Below are positions 12,901 through 24,923 of a stretch of 64,000 nucleotides of DNA, one piece after another. Position 1 is the stretch's first letter. The number at the start of each line of letters is the position of its first letter. A model generated the notes under the pieces. That model ran no database searches, was not told the origin of the DNA, and saw only the letters and a program-made list of their open reading frames with translations. The translations under genes were made by a program, and so were the position numbers. This stretch comes from Eremomyces bilateralis CBS 781.70 (lineage: Eukaryota; Ascomycota; Dothideomycetes; Eremomycetales; Eremomycetaceae), in the NCBI RefSeq assembly GCF_010015585.1, contig NW_022985096.1, positions 165,916 to 229,915 on the forward strand, written 5' to 3'.

Positions 12901-15900
12901 GTCAAGAACATCTTCAATTCTCTGGAGAGTCTGATGAAGAATCCCGCACCGATTCTGATCGGCACGAAAACTCTGGTGGTCCAACATTTCCATACATGGC
13001 TTCCCGAGCTCGCTGGCTGCATGGTTCCGATGGAGATCCTGAAGATCGCGACGAGCTTTATCGACTCCTGTGCAGACGTACAAGGCAAGCTAGTGCTATA
13101 TCTCTTCGTCCTCATCATCCACCTGGGCCAGGTCCCCGTCTTCAAGCTCCCCGACGTTCGACGACCCCTTCTGACAAGCACCATCCGATGGCTCGCGCCG
13201 TACTGGGGCAAGGTCGACACGGTTACCGACCAGTGGAAAGATCAAGTGCGCCTCTGCTGTTCGGTGGTCGCATCGCAGATCAACGAGCTTGGACAGGAAG
13301 CGTGCGAATACATCCCGAAGTTGGTCGACTCATACCGAGCCATCCAATCCTCGCCGAGGACGATGAAAAAGTCATTGTCATTGCTCTTCCCAACGACATA
13401 TCCGTCCCCGTCACGGCCGACCGAGAAGCCGTCAGAATTCGAGGAATCACTGGGCGAAATCGCCGCGGTGTTGGCAGCGATCACGAACCTGCCGACGACC
13501 ATCCACCTCGACCTCCCCAAGCAAGAACTTGCTGAGTTTCTATTCGGTGCGCTGCAGACGTACATCTCGATCCTGAACGGCGACGCCTTCCCCACTTCCT
13601 GGCTCAGCACGCACATCTATCACCACAAATCGACCCTCCGCACTCTCGAAAAGCTTGCCAGCATTCTCATCGACTCCTTCCTTCCCCACCCCGATGACGC
13701 CGACCAGTTCAACACCGACCTTTGGCGCGCGTTCTTCGACGCCCTGCTCAAGCTCGTCGGATCGAATGCCCTGGCGCTCGAAACTTTCCCGGAGCAGAAA
13801 CGTCGAGCCGTCTGGAAAATCGCCGGGGACGTCCGCGAGCTTGGAGCGGATCTGCTGCGTCGAACATGGGAGGCGATCGGGTGGGAGACCAGTGCGGAGG
13901 ATCGGAAACAATATGGGCTGGAAAAGCTGGGTGGGTATCAAGTGCAATACGTGCCTGGCCTCGTTGCACCGATCGTCGAACTGTGTCTCACCGTGCATGA
14001 GGGACTTCGCATCACGGCGATCGAGGTTCTGCAGACGATGATCGTGAGCGAATGGACGCTGAGCCAGGATCTTTTGCTCATTCAGGGCGAGGTGATCGAG
14101 GCACTGGAGCGAATCTTCAAGAACAAGGTGCACACGGAGAGCATCTTGCAGAAGCTGTTCATTGGCGAATTGATCGATGCGTTTGAGCCGTTGGCGCGCA
14201 ACTCCGAGGATGGGCTGTTCGTCGCTGTGAAGAACCTGGTGGCTGTGGTGGATGAGTTGCTGGATCTTCTCGTCGCGGTGCACAGTACCGAGGCGAGCGG
14301 AGAAGCATTCCATATCATGGATACGCTGAAGTTGATGGAGTTCTTGCGCGACATGCAGAAGGAGGATATCTACATCCGATATGTGCATCAGTTGGCGAAA
14401 CTGCAGCTCGATGCTAGAAGCCCGACAGAGGCAGGGTTAGCATTGAGGCTCCACGCCGATCTGTATGATTGGGATCCTCTGACCACGATCGATGCATCCG
14501 AAGACCCTGAGTTCCCGCCGCAGACACTATTTGAGCGGAAAGAGCAGCTGTATTTCCAGATGATCAAGCACTTCGAAGAGGGTCAATCCTGGGAGAACGC
14601 GCTCGATAGCTACGTAGAGCTCGCGCAACAGTACGAACACAATGTCTTCGACTTCAATAAACTGGCCAGGACACAACGAGCGATGGCGACGATCTACGAA
14701 AGCATCGCGAAAGGCCAGCGACAGCATCCGCGGTACTTCCGCGTCCAGTACAAAGGCCTGGGTTGGCCGATGGGCCTCCGCGACAAGCAGTTCATATTCC
14801 AAGCCCCCGGTTCCGACAAGTCGGCGACCTTTACGGACCGCATGCAAGAGCAGCATCCCTCCGCGCAGATCATCTCATCCGAAACCGACGACGATCTCGA
14901 AGGTCAATACCTCGTCATCTCCCCCGTCGCCGTCCAGAAAGACATCACGCATCCGATCTACCACCGCACCAAAGTTGCTCAGCCGGTACGTGACTATCTC
15001 CTCGCCGCGCGACCACATACCTTCACCACCCCCACGCGTCGCCAAGCCAACGTTGAGAATCTCGATAAAACCACCTTCGAAACCGCCGAGACCTTCCCGA
15101 CCATCCTCCGCCGCTCCGAGATTATCGCCACGCAGACTGTTTCGGTCCCCCCGCTGCACGCGGCCTTGGAACGCATCACACGCAAAACATCCGAGCTCGC
15201 GAGCATGGAGCGGAAAGCGGGTGAGGGCGACGAGAGCAACATGACGACGTTTACGGAGTTCTTGATGGTGATGGTGGATCCGAAATCCGAAAATGGATGC
15301 GCGAAATACCGGAACCTGCTGCCAACGAGGGCGCGAGATAGTATGGGACTGGAAGACGAGGAGGCCGACGAAGAGCAGGAGGATCCGTTACATGATGCGT
15401 TGAGGATGAGCTTGATTGAACATGTGCTGGCGATCAAGCGGGCGCTAGGCGTGTTTTCGAGGTCGAGTTACCAGGCTACCAGGGACGATTTGACGGGCCG
15501 TAAGTGATCCCCATTTTAGATACACAATCATCGTACTCACCAGTGGCTCAGGCTTTGAACACACTTTTGCACCAGAACTCGAAGCGCTCGCGCCAGCGTC
15601 CAACCCATTCGGTCTGCTATCCGCCCTCGGGTCACCATCCAGCTCATGGCAACACGGCACGCCGCCCGCCACCTTGCGCACCCGTAATGGCACGACCTCA
15701 ACTGCTCCCGACCTCCCCGACCTGGCCTCCACCATCCTAGAGAAAGAGAAGCGAGCCGACAAAATGAACCGTCTTTCCCTCACCTTCCTCAAGCGCACCA
15801 GTATCCTCGACCCTATCAACCGCTCGAACGCCAAGAACACTTCCAACCTGCCCCTGGGGTCCGCCACCGAAGTCAACGGCACGAACCACGCCTATAGTCC

Positions 15901-16339
15901 CATGAAACGCAGCATCTCGCAGAAGCGTCCGAGCCGTGATGGCGTGGATCGCAACATTTCGGCACTCCCGCAACATGTCCCTGCATCTGCCCCAGCTACT
16001 GTCCGCCGCAAGGAATCAATATCGATATCTGGGCGGGGCAGCAGTGGGTTACAAGCTCTGTTCTCGAACAAGCACGATGAGCAGGCGCGCGGTAGTGCGA
16101 CGGAGGGGGATCGTTCGGGGAGCCTGGGACATGGTGGGCCGGTAAAGGGTGTAGAGAGGCCGGAAACGGGGAGGAGTGGGTCGAGTCATGGTGGAGCGGT
16201 TGGAGTGGGAGGACCTGCAAGAGAGGTAGTAAGTGCAAAAGGGGGGACCGTGAAGAAGAGATTTAGTCTCTTGAACATTGGGCGGAAGGCAAGTCAGGCG
16301 AGTGTGAAGGGGAGATATGACGATGTAATGGAGGAGTGA
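9976..16339 (+). CDS. DOCK-family guanine nucleotide exchange factor
   Basis: A 2,103-residue member of the dedicator-of-cytokinesis family, which activates Rac/Rho GTPases and, in fungi, partners an ELMO-like protein (yeast Dck1-Lmo1 acting on Rho5). Exon 1 is 9976-15499, the 52-nt intron 15500-15551 and exon 2 15552-16339; phase and sequence agree across the join. The start is ATG at 9976 (MPWRPLPRIAFGICVYPFQP), directly opening an SH3 domain (about 8-115 including a loop). A C2-like DHR-1 domain lies near residues 630-780 and the DHR-2 exchange domain near 1515-1760, with HPRYFRVQYKGLGWP typical of it. The intervening helical repeats read without a break. The C-terminal 330 residues are low-complexity, Ser/Pro/Gly-rich and basic. 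Codon use is uniform and the gene looks intact. Confidence 0.93.
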
Positions 16340-18596
16340 GACAATGTCGTTCCTTTTGGTTTTCATTTCTGGTTCTTCCGAACGTTGCTCTCGTCTTGGG
16401 ATCTGGATCCCGGCAGGGTTCGTCCCGTGAGCGAGCCCCTTTTCTTTTATTTCCCAGATGTGTTACCGCTTAAATTTCCTTTCCTATGTCAGGGATCGTC
16501 GTATGGAAGATTTTCCCGTGGGCGAATTTGGCGGCTCGATGGTTGGATGGCGAACACTGTCGAAATACCCCTGAGCTGGCGGTTGTGGTTCGGACTACTG
16601 CTTGGGCTGTAGCTTTTCAGCTTGTACGCTTTATTGAAAGAAAAAAAGTCCGGGTATCTCCATTTAGATTATCATCATAATTATTGATTTTAAGATGAAC
16701 AATACCTTTCTAATGGTGAGTTGAACACTGCGAACCGTCTGCGAGCAACCTGTAACAAGATCGTCTCAAGAGTGGTCAAATAAATATCAACAAGGCCTCC
16801 CGCTACAGATTGCTCTTCTTTAGAAGCGCTGACCTTGGGGGGGTACATGCTGTCAGTAGTTATTCTTTGTGCCCTCTTAAAATCATTAATCACACCCAGC
16901 AAATCTGTAGCTAAGAAAACCCCCGAATGGAGCGAAGTCGTTGACAGTTCAAGAGACCAAAAGGGAGCCTTGGAAAGAGCTAAGGACCGACCCCTCAACT
17001 GCTGATAATGTTTACAGGCCTTCGTCAGTAGAAATTTCGATGCCAATCGTCCAAATATACACGGACACCAGCTCTCAGTGGACGACGTGGTGGCATTCTC
17101 AGTCCTTGATTGCTTCGGTGATTACGATGGAAGCGACTCGTTCCTGGATTGGAGACCCATCACCCAGTCTGAATTCACCTGAGCTGCAGGGCCATCTACT
17201 AATTGAGACCGGCTCGATTCAGGAGTGACTCCTTTAAATGGTATATGGTGTCCCCAGCATCATAAAACCCCGTTCCACGCTCTTGTCTCATATCATCTTT
17301 CCCAGATTGCAGTCTACAAATTTTGACTAGGTGCAGTGTGTACATAGCGAAAACAGTATTTAATAGAAATACAAACGTTGGTATGACATTGATCCGGATC
17401 GGAAGGGATCTGCAACATGAAATTATGCTGCAGCCGTACGATTGAAGAGTGGCGACAAGCCATCATACCTTAATTTGAAATCTCTACATGTCGGCCTCTT
17501 CTTCAACATCGGACCCAGGCTCCAGTGCATGTCTCAATGCAGCATTCAGGCCCGAAGCGATTGGCATTGTATAAAACAAGACTGGATTGACCACTTAATT
17601 GGCCCCCTTCATTCATTACTGATTGTCAGAGAGAGGAGCCTGATTATCAGATACCACATGCACAATGAGGACAACAGACTTGATTTCTTCCAAAATCTTG
17701 TACATATACACAATTTCCTTTAGCAATACTATCAGTAATACAAAGTAACAGTCTTTTCAAAACATAATTAATCATCAACCATGCGTAAATAAAAGCGTTC
17801 CTTGCGAGTCCCTACTTCTCCTGTGCATACTGTGCCTTGACCTTTTTGTTGTACATAGGCCCAATTGAACAACATCAAATAATCACCGCAAAGTTTAAGA
17901 TGCAGGAGATGTGGTACTGAGAGCTATCAGCAATGCAGTGGAAAGCCTAGGCATGCTGCAAGGGACAAGAATTCTTATCAGTATCACAGTCTAGTTGATC
18001 AATTGATGCGAGTTGGGATAAAAAGAACGAACATGAAACGGACACCACTTTGTTGTCCAATCAGTTATGGTTCCCAAAAATTCCTGTTTTCCTGGGCTTT
18101 CAAGGTTAATCGTCAAACAACATCGCTCGCCGAGAACGCCTCTCCCTTCTCTCCCACTTCCGCGTTCCTATCCACATAGATTCTGGATTCCAGCTTCACC
18201 CGGCGTGGCGCCCACGACTCCTAACCTAGAAAACCTACATGTCGTCTCCCTCGTGGCGCTAAAATCCGCTCATTCCTGCAGGAACGCTCGCCTGCATGTT
18301 TCGACGCAGGGAGCACGTCGCTTGGAGGTAGTAGAAGAGTGACAAGCAGACGGGCTGGGTGTGGCGTGTAGGGCGGCCAAGGAGTGGGAGAGATTTTTTT
18401 TATATCGGCATTCATTCCACATGGTGAGCAGGATGTCTTTCTTTGTCGATTCTCGCAGAAGTCAGTTACACTCTCTCGCCCTCTGCTAGAAGTCACTCTT
18501 TACGGTCTGTGACCAGTTCATCCATTATACGCTGCCTTTGGTGCACGCTATCAGTCACTCCTTTTCTTTTGATTCGATATATTCCTTGCGGACAAA
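16340..18596. other. intergenic, AT-rich
   Basis: 2.26 kb between two plus-strand genes. From about 16680 to 18060 it becomes clearly AT-rich with stops in all frames. A 118-codon minus-strand frame at 16690-17046 has no partner exons or family I recognise. The last 200 bases are pyrimidine-rich promoter or leader for the DUF1996 gene. Confidence 0.55.
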
Positions 18597-20219
18597 ATGG
18601 CTTCTACTGGCAATCTTATTCTCAGGCTGGGCTTGATAGCTGGCCTTTTTACTTCTACTTATGCGACTTTTGTCGTCCAATGTTACAGTCGTCTTGTCGA
18701 CGACATGCTAGACCACGTTGTCAATCCAGGAAGCACTTCCGGACATCTCCACGCCATCTGCGGTGGAAATGGATTTGCCGGCTCCATGACATTCGATCAG
18801 GCGCGCGCATCCAGCTGCAGCAATTGCAATATCAAAGAAGACTTGTCCAACTACTGGACACCGAAGTTGTTCTTCCGAGCTCAAAACAGTAGTTTGATCT
18901 CCGTTAAGATCATCGGAGACAACGACTAGGGGAACATGGGAGGGATGGCCATCTACTATCTTCATCGACCTGGGCCTGATAACGACCCTCTCATTCCATT
19001 TCCGCCTGGCTTCCGAATGCTAGCGGGAGACATGAACAAACGCACGCCAGGAAACGACTTTGCAAGCCTCGCAGTGCGCCACCGGTGCATCGGTACCAAT
19101 CAAGAAATAACCAATCTTCCATTGACGAAGTGCAATGGAGGTGTCCGTACTCAAGTTGTTTTTCCGTCATGCTGGGATGGCATTAATTCGGACTCCACTG
19201 ACCACAAGTCTCATGTGGTGTATCCAGTCGACGGATACTTTGATGGTGGACGATGCCCGAAATCTCATCCAAAACACCTCATAACCCTCTTCTATGAGGT
19301 GTACTATAGCAGTGACCTGTTCTCAGACCTGTGGACTGAAGATGGCAAGACTCAGCCATTTGTATTCTCCAATGGTGACACCACCGGCCATGGTTTTCAC
19401 GGCGATTTTCTCAACGGCTGGAGCCCAGAGACTTTGGAGAAAGCTGTCAACAACTGCGTCGACGGCACACCGAATTGCCCAGAGCAGACCTTCACCTTCT
19501 ACGAGCAAGGCGACACGCAGAAATGCAAATTACAACAAGTAGTACAGGTGTAAGCACTTGGTGTCATGGATAGCCTTCCGGGGTGTAATCCGATCAGCAA
19601 CGCCGCTGGTGTACTTCAACAGCCTGCGAATGGATGCAAGCCAGGCTCTGGAGGCCCCATTGCTGCTCCGACTCCCGCTAAACCAGGCACATCTGTGCCT
19701 CCAAGCCTACCTCCGGCGAATGTCCCGACTCCGGCTCCTTCGCAACTCCCATCCACACTTGTCCCGGTTCCAAGCGGTCCGACCACGAGCCACTCTGTTC
19801 AAGATGTGCCGTCTTCAAAGCCGAACATCTCACTACCTTCAGGGGGTCTACCCGGCCCAGCGTCTCCGCCCGGTGATTCCGGGAAATACACAGACATGTC
19901 ATCTGCCGGTTGGAGATATTTAGGCTGCTTCCCAGATAGCTCCAACTCGCGCATTCTCAGTGCAACGATGCGTGGCAGCGCTGGCATGACCGTTGAGAAG
20001 TGCCTGGCGATCTGTACCGCAGACGGCTTCGGCGTTGCCGGCGTGAAGTGGAGCTCCGAATACTGGTGCGGACCGAAGGTGCCCGTGAAGCGGACGTGCC
20101 GGGCTGTCTGTGATTCGCAGTGCAAGGGAAGCAGAAATCAGATTTGTGGTGGAACTGGTGCGTTGGGAGTTTATCAGAAGGTGGTGAAGGAGACGAGAAA
20201 GGTTGAGTGGGTTGCATGA
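18597..20219 (+). pseudogene. DUF1996 + WSC secreted protein with two in-frame stops
   Basis: The layout is a signal peptide (first 23 or so residues), a DUF1996 domain, a Pro/Ser-rich linker and a C-terminal WSC domain. Such proteins are secreted or wall-associated; WSC domains are implicated in carbohydrate binding and DUF1996 function is not settled. DUF1996 marks include NPGSTSGHLHAICGG, YWTPKLFF, PFPPGFRMLAGD, CWDG and GDTTGHGFHGDFLNGW. The WSC part has GWRYLGCF and ICGGTGALGVY. The whole 540-codon stretch keeps one frame but is cut by TAG at 18927 and TAA at 19551. Sequence on both sides of each stop looks like family sequence, so introns do not explain them. No frameshift is seen, so the damage is either recent, an assembly error, or bypassed by recoding. 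I score it as a pseudogene with that reservation. Confidence 0.75.
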
Positions 20220-20675
20220 AGGAGCCAATGGATTGATGGGGGATGGCTTCGCTTCGATTCTCTTACTTCTGCCTGCAGCACTGCCTTTGCTTCCGCAGTT
20301 CCGCTTGGTCGTCGGTGACCGATGACTCAAACTTAGACTTGGACTTTTGATGGCTGGTGAAACGGCTCGTATAAGTACAGTTACCTACCAGTAGATTACA
20401 ATCCATATCGAAATCCGGATCTTACGCTCCGAGACGTCTAGTACAATGTCTCTTTCCTCAATTCGGATCATTTAAGAAGATCCAAATAATTGTAATATTC
20501 TCAGGCGTCCTCGCTGCTTTTTGACTCTCACCCCTGGCTTCGGTCCTCAGAATAGCCTTGCTGCCTGAGGCCTTCAAACATCACGTGCACGCTAAGCATC
20601 GCCAAATTTTCCGCGGCCTTTAAATTCAAAGTGCAGCCTCCAAAAGTTTCTGCATCACCCAAAAGTTGTCGAACA
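20220..20675. other. intergenic, promoter of the histidine phosphatase gene
   Basis: 456 bases between two plus-strand genes. I see no gene. The region before 20676 should hold the phosphatase promoter. Confidence 0.6.
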
Positions 20676-21654
20676 ATGCGGCTGTATCTAATACGCCACG
20701 GAGAAACAGTTGATAATGTAGCACAACTGTAGTAAGTATCTCCTGCTGATCCTTTTGATCATCGCTGACTTCCCTAGTGCAGGTTCACGAGACTCGCCTC
20801 TCACGAACCATGGCTTCCAACAGGCAACCAGACTCGGCCAGCACCTCCACAGTCAGGGTGTGAAGTTCAGCCGTGTATTTTCCTCGGACTTGCAGCGCGC
20901 AGTCAAGACGGCCGAGCAGGTTCTCAAGCCGCATGCAGAGCAGGATGATGTTGTTCCACATACCAAGGTCGCCTTGATCCGCGAGCAGGACTTCGGTTCG
21001 TTTGAAGGGGCGACGTTTCTACCTCGCGCAAAAGCTCCGGGTATCCCGCTCGCTCATGAGGTCGACGCGAATGCCGCGTACCATGTGCCCATGGAGTCGA
21101 TCGATAGCATGGAAAGGCGGGTGGATGAGTTCCTGGCGGACCACTTGATCTCGGCCGTTCATGGAACCGAACGGCTGGAAAATCAATCCATCGCTGTGGT
21201 CTCGCATGGTATAACATTATCGGTCATGTGGGGGAGACTCCTGGCTCGGTTTTTGCCAACGAAATCTGTCGCGTTCCATCAAGACCTCAGCTCCCTTCGA
21301 TCTCCTCCAAGTCTGGAAGGACTTGGAAATTGGTCGAACACTGGGTATCTAGAGCTTGATCTCTTCCGGGGCCCGGAAACGGTCCTGCGTGGTCTGAAAG
21401 AACCTGCACCCGATACAGACACCGAGGTTGTAGCCGAGACGACTGTGGTTATGCAACAGGACAAGGAGAAATCCGAGTCGGTTGTATTAACCCTTGATGG
21501 CTGGACTACTACGATCAGAGTCGTCAATGGGCGAGATCATTTGACCGGACTCAAGCGAACTCGAGGCGGAGTCGGCAGTTCTCGGTATGATAAAAATCAG
21601 AAGACTCTCGACAGCTTCTTCCAACCGCAGAAGAACGACAATGTCTCTGACTAG
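20676..21654 (+). CDS. histidine phosphatase (phosphoglycerate-mutase-like) with C-terminal PIP-box-like peptide
   Basis: A 310-residue histidine phosphatase superfamily protein. Exon 1 (20676-20731) encodes MRLYLIRHGETVDNVAQL and carries the catalytic RHG at 7-9. A 46-nt intron lies at 20732-20777, and exon 2 (20778-21654) starts in phase with YAGSRDSPLTNHG, the family's next conserved stretch. Later come FSSDLQRAVKTAEQ, the acid-bearing IREQDFGSFEG and the second catalytic histidine in VSHGITLSVMWGRLL. The fold fits the broad-specificity phosphatase branch rather than glycolytic mutase; its substrate is unknown. The C-terminal 90 residues are an extension ending in QKTLDSFF (residues 293-300), which fits the PCNA-interacting consensus Q-x-x-(L/I/M)-x-x-(F/Y)-(F/Y), preceded by basic residues. 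Nuclear or replication-linked action would be an inference only. Confidence 0.9.
21598..21621 (+). other. PIP-box-like peptide QKTLDSFF in the phosphatase tail
   Basis: Codons CAG AAG ACT CTC GAC AGC then TTC TTC encode an exact match to the PCNA-interacting consensus, 11 residues before the stop, in a polar and likely disordered tail. Position and context are those of known PIP boxes. Binding is not shown. Confidence 0.55.
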
Positions 21655-22551
21655 CTTCAGCTTCGGCTTCCTTGTTGAACCGCTTGTTGTAGCTTGGTCC
21701 TCTCGTTGGAGGCATTGACGATACCAATTGGTGAGTTCCATCTTCCTTCTGCTGTCGCGCCACCCCACAATTCCTATGATGAAGCAAAAAACCTTACAGA
21801 CCTGTTCCGATTATTTGAAATGCGGACACACCCAATTTTGTTCTCTGAGAGAAATTACCTGCAACACCGTTTTCTCCTCAACTCTGTCGACCCATGCTGA
21901 CGACCCTCAAAAGATCTAGGAATCGCATTGGCATCGTGGTAGTGTTGAGACATGGTGATGGGATGAGTAATTGCTTCTGCAATTCAGATGAACGGGAGCT
22001 ACTAGAACTATGAATTAATTGAATACCATATTTTTGATCACATGCTCATGGCGTCCAGTAGGAATTATCTCACCATATGTAATATTGCTGAACAGCTGAA
22101 GAGATTGTAAAGTGCACGGCTGAAGCCTCGATTTTTCGCCTTATGGCCTTGGGGCCTTGCCATTCGGCCATTCGCCCATTCCCGCAGCAGCTGCGGACGA
22201 GCCACATGCCAGTCTTGGCAATGTTTGGATAGCAACGACATTCAAGCACGACTCGAACATATTGCTGCAAGGCCAGGACTTAGATTAAAGCTGCACCGGA
22301 TAATTGATTTGTGAACTGCCGTACGAGGCTTTCAAGCACTGTCATTCGTTTCCACCGTTCACCTGCCATTGCCCAAAGTGCGTGGACCACCGAATTGATT
22401 GTTTGTGCCCCCATTCCACAACAAACGCACAAGACATCGTCGAAGTGACTGACCTGAAGAATGCCAGATCCCGTCTCCCACAGGTTTTGGTGATAAGCGC
22501 CTGGTTTTTGGTGTTCCAAAACTGTATGGTGCACTTTACACACTCTCCATA
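21655..22551. other. intergenic
   Basis: 0.9 kb between two plus-strand genes. I see no gene, repeat or mobile element. It should contain the phosphatase 3' end and the MOB promoter. Confidence 0.55.
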
Positions 22552-23685
22552 ATGTTCGTAACATGCTCCTCTCTTTCATCTTCCCCCCATCGCCCGACCC
22601 CCTCACCTGCTCGCGTGGCTTCTCCAACTCCAAGCCTGGTGGAATCGTCGTCCTGTGTGAATCTCCACGCATTTCATGCAAGCACTGCACTGCGGGAAAC
22701 CATCATGGGTCTACCGCACTCGCCAGTCAACAAACCTGCAGAGACGCCGCTGCCTACCTCTCCTAATGCACCGACATCAGCGTACTCCAGCCCGCTTCAA
22801 AAGAGCTTCCTGGGGGCGCTGCTCCGCCACTACCGCCAGCCCGAATCGAGCACGGAGAACCCAGATGCAGCATGTGATACCGCCGAGATGGACAGTGAGA
22901 GCTCACATATGGATTCAAGGCACGCCAACATGAACGCCACCACGGCCGCGGCGCGGACGAAGACGTTTCGACCGCAGAAAGCGAGGAGCGGAACACAGGG
23001 ATGGCAGTTGAAGCAATTTGCCGACGCGACGCTGGGGAGCGGGAGCTTGAAGAAGGCGGTCAAGTTGCCGGAAGGCGAAGACCGCGATGAGTGGTTGGCG
23101 GTCAACGGTATGGCAAAGCAACAGTATATACGAAAACAACGGCTGATGATGAAAGTGGTCGACTTCTACAATCAGATCAACCTGCTCTACGGATCTATAA
23201 CGGAGTTCTGTTCCCCGCAGAGCTGCCCGGAGATGAAAGCGACGGATGAGTACGTTTCCTCAAAGGCCCTCGACAAGTGTTTTTCGTGGCTGACTGTGTC
23301 CCTTAACAGATTCGAATACCTGTGGCAGGACAGCGAGAGCTTCAAGCGACCAACCAAGATGCCCGCCCCTCAATACATCGAACACCTGATGGCATGGTGC
23401 CAAAGTAACATCGACAACGAGCAGATGTTCCCCTCCCGAATCGGCGTTCCTTTCCCGAAACAGTTCGGTCCGCAGCTCCGCAACATGGTCAAGCGGCTCT
23501 ACCGAGTATATGCCCACATCTACTGCCACCATTACCCGGTGGTCATCGCCCTTGGGCTGGAGCCGCATCTCAATACGAGCTTCAAGCACTACGTACTGTT
23601 CATCAATGAGCATGACCTGGTGACCGGGAAGGACTTCTGGGGCCCTCTAGGTGATTTGGTGGAAGGGATCCTAAACAGCGATTGA
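22552..23685 (+). CDS. mob1: MOB1-like kinase activator
   Basis: Mob1/phocein-family adaptor that binds and activates NDR/LATS kinases; in fungi Mob1 works with Sid2/Dbf2 in mitotic exit and septation. The region reads through without stops, but two in-frame introns must be removed: 23108-23155 (48 nt) and 23250-23309 (60 nt). Splicing gives [19 protein letters not shown] and MKATDEFEYLWQD, both matching the family closely, and a 341-residue protein. The zinc-site cysteines lie in [10 protein letters not shown] and the histidines in [10 protein letters not shown]. Other marks are [32 protein letters not shown] and [15 protein letters not shown]. The first 51 residues are Ser/Pro-rich and not family-like; ATG at 22705 (MGLPHS) would give 290 residues and may be the true start. 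Confidence 0.92.
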   Translation: MFVTCSSLSSSPHRPTPSPARVASPTPSLVESSSCVNLHAFHASTALRETIMGLPHSPVNKPAETPLPTSPNAPTSAYSSPLQKSFLGALLRHYRQPESSTENPDAACDTAEMDSESSHMDSRHANMNATTAAARTKTFRPQKARSGTQGWQLKQFADATLGSGSLKKAVKLPEGEDRDEWLAVNGMAKQQYIRKQRLMMKVVDFYNQINLLYGSITEFCSPQSCPEMKATDEYVSSKALDKCFSWLTVSLNRFEYLWQDSESFKRPTKMPAPQYIEHLMAWCQSNIDNEQMFPSRIGVPFPKQFGPQLRNMVKRLYRVYAHIYCHHYPVVIALGLEPHLNTSFKHYVLFINEHDLVTGKDFWGPLGDLVEGILNSD

Positions 23686-24172
23686 GACTCCTAGATTGTA
23701 TGACTATGGCGTTATGACGAAGTTTGGGAGTGTAAGCGATGACTATCAGGCATCGTATATTTGTTTTGATTGCGGCATACTGGGTACGACTGGCAGGCGA
23801 GCATATTTCGTCTGGTCCAACATTGCGACACGATAACGACGAGAGGACTGGCGTCTGTATTGTAACACTTGAATCACCCTTGAGCAGAGATAACCATTTG
23901 TCGAAAATCCCCACTTGAGCTCTAAATGTACTTCTTGTGCCCTGGCTTAATCGTCAAGATTTATAATCTAGCTAGGGTATAACATCACTGTAGCTGGTAT
24001 GCCGTATGTTATATGTATAATGTAGCACTAGACGACGATCTTGCGAATGCTGGTGATGTAGCATTTGGAGTGGGCAACTTTTACGCTACCATAGTAGTTT
24101 CTGTCTAGCTAGACTTTGCTGCTACAAGAGAGCTAGTCTGAACACTTCATGTCCTCATATCCTGGGCTTCCC
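23686..24172. other. intergenic, AT-rich
   Basis: 0.49 kb between the MOB gene and the phosphotransferase remnant. AT-rich with TAGCTAG-type motifs around 23970-24110. I see no gene. Confidence 0.55.
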
Positions 24173-24923
24173 CTAGGACCATAGCTGGCGAATTAACACA
24201 CCCATCCACCCTGCTTCGTTCAAGAAAGGGTCCAACATCTGGTCTACCCAAAAGGCCCAATCGTCATCCAATCTCCCGCAACCATATATCGCTCGCGAAT
24301 ATTCCTAGTAGCTAGGATACCAACCGGCAAACTCCCAATCGACCAACACCACGTCGTATTCAGGAGACACTTCATTGCTATAGTTCAGACCCGGTAGCAG
24401 GCGGACTATCACGTTCTTCCGTTAAAAGTCGCCGTGTGTGAACGTGGAGGGTTGCCTTGTAGGACTCGAGGAAAGTGTCGTTTATAGTAAGCAACCTTTG
24501 TCTTGGGTAAACTGTTGTACGTAGCCTTGTGGGCCAACGCGTCGTCTAACTCCTGTTCTGTTTGGAACGGGCCGGCGATCGAAGCGGATTTGTTATCTGT
24601 CCCGAACAAGTCAAGCAACGGGCCGCTCATGGGATTACAGTACCCTCCAGGCGATGGGAGACGGCTTAGAAGGCGCTTGAAAGAGCGCGTAAAGCTTTGG
24701 AGCGCGAACCGAAGTGGATCGGTAGTGAAAGACGAGAACCCCTCCCTCGGCGGTCTCAACTTGCCGGGCCGAATATGGCGATGAAATGCGGACCGACGCC
24801 GACGACTTTGCGAGTTTCGTAGTCAAGAAACACCTCTTGAGAGGCCAGGATTTCTTCGATGCTTGGAAGTCGGGCGGGAAAAGTTGCGGCATCGGCGTAG
24901 AATGGCAAGGAAAGCGAAGGCAT
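24173..24923 (-). pseudogene. decayed fungal APH-family phosphotransferase
   Basis: Remnant of a kinase-like phosphotransferase (APH/choline-kinase fold), a family with many members in moulds and mostly unknown small-molecule substrates. On the minus strand, pieces of the family appear in order: LPSIEEILASQEVFLDYETR, then STSVRAPKLYALFQ, then LPSPGGYC with GPLLDLFG and GPFQTEQELDDAL, then the catalytic loop FTHGDF and the metal site VVLVDWEFAGWYPS, ending LIRQLWS before a stop at 24173. They lie in different frames, so at least two frameshifts are needed. The stretch between the STSV segment and LPSPGG is too short for the family, so a deletion is likely. Two nonsense codons follow GDF and YPSY, where family members commonly have Gln and Trp; both would be C:G to T:A changes. 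No intact start-to-end frame remains. Confidence 0.85.

Noticed and set aside
16690-17046. 118-codon minus-strand open frame
   Set aside because: No upstream exon, splice partner or family resemblance, and it sits in AT-rich DNA with stops on both sides. It could be a relic of a gene, but I cannot support one.
18889-18942. 54-nt GT...AG segment that would remove the first stop of the DUF1996 gene
   Set aside because: Donor GTAGTT and acceptor GGGAG are poor, and removal would delete sequence (VKIIGDND ... GNMGG) that looks like family sequence.
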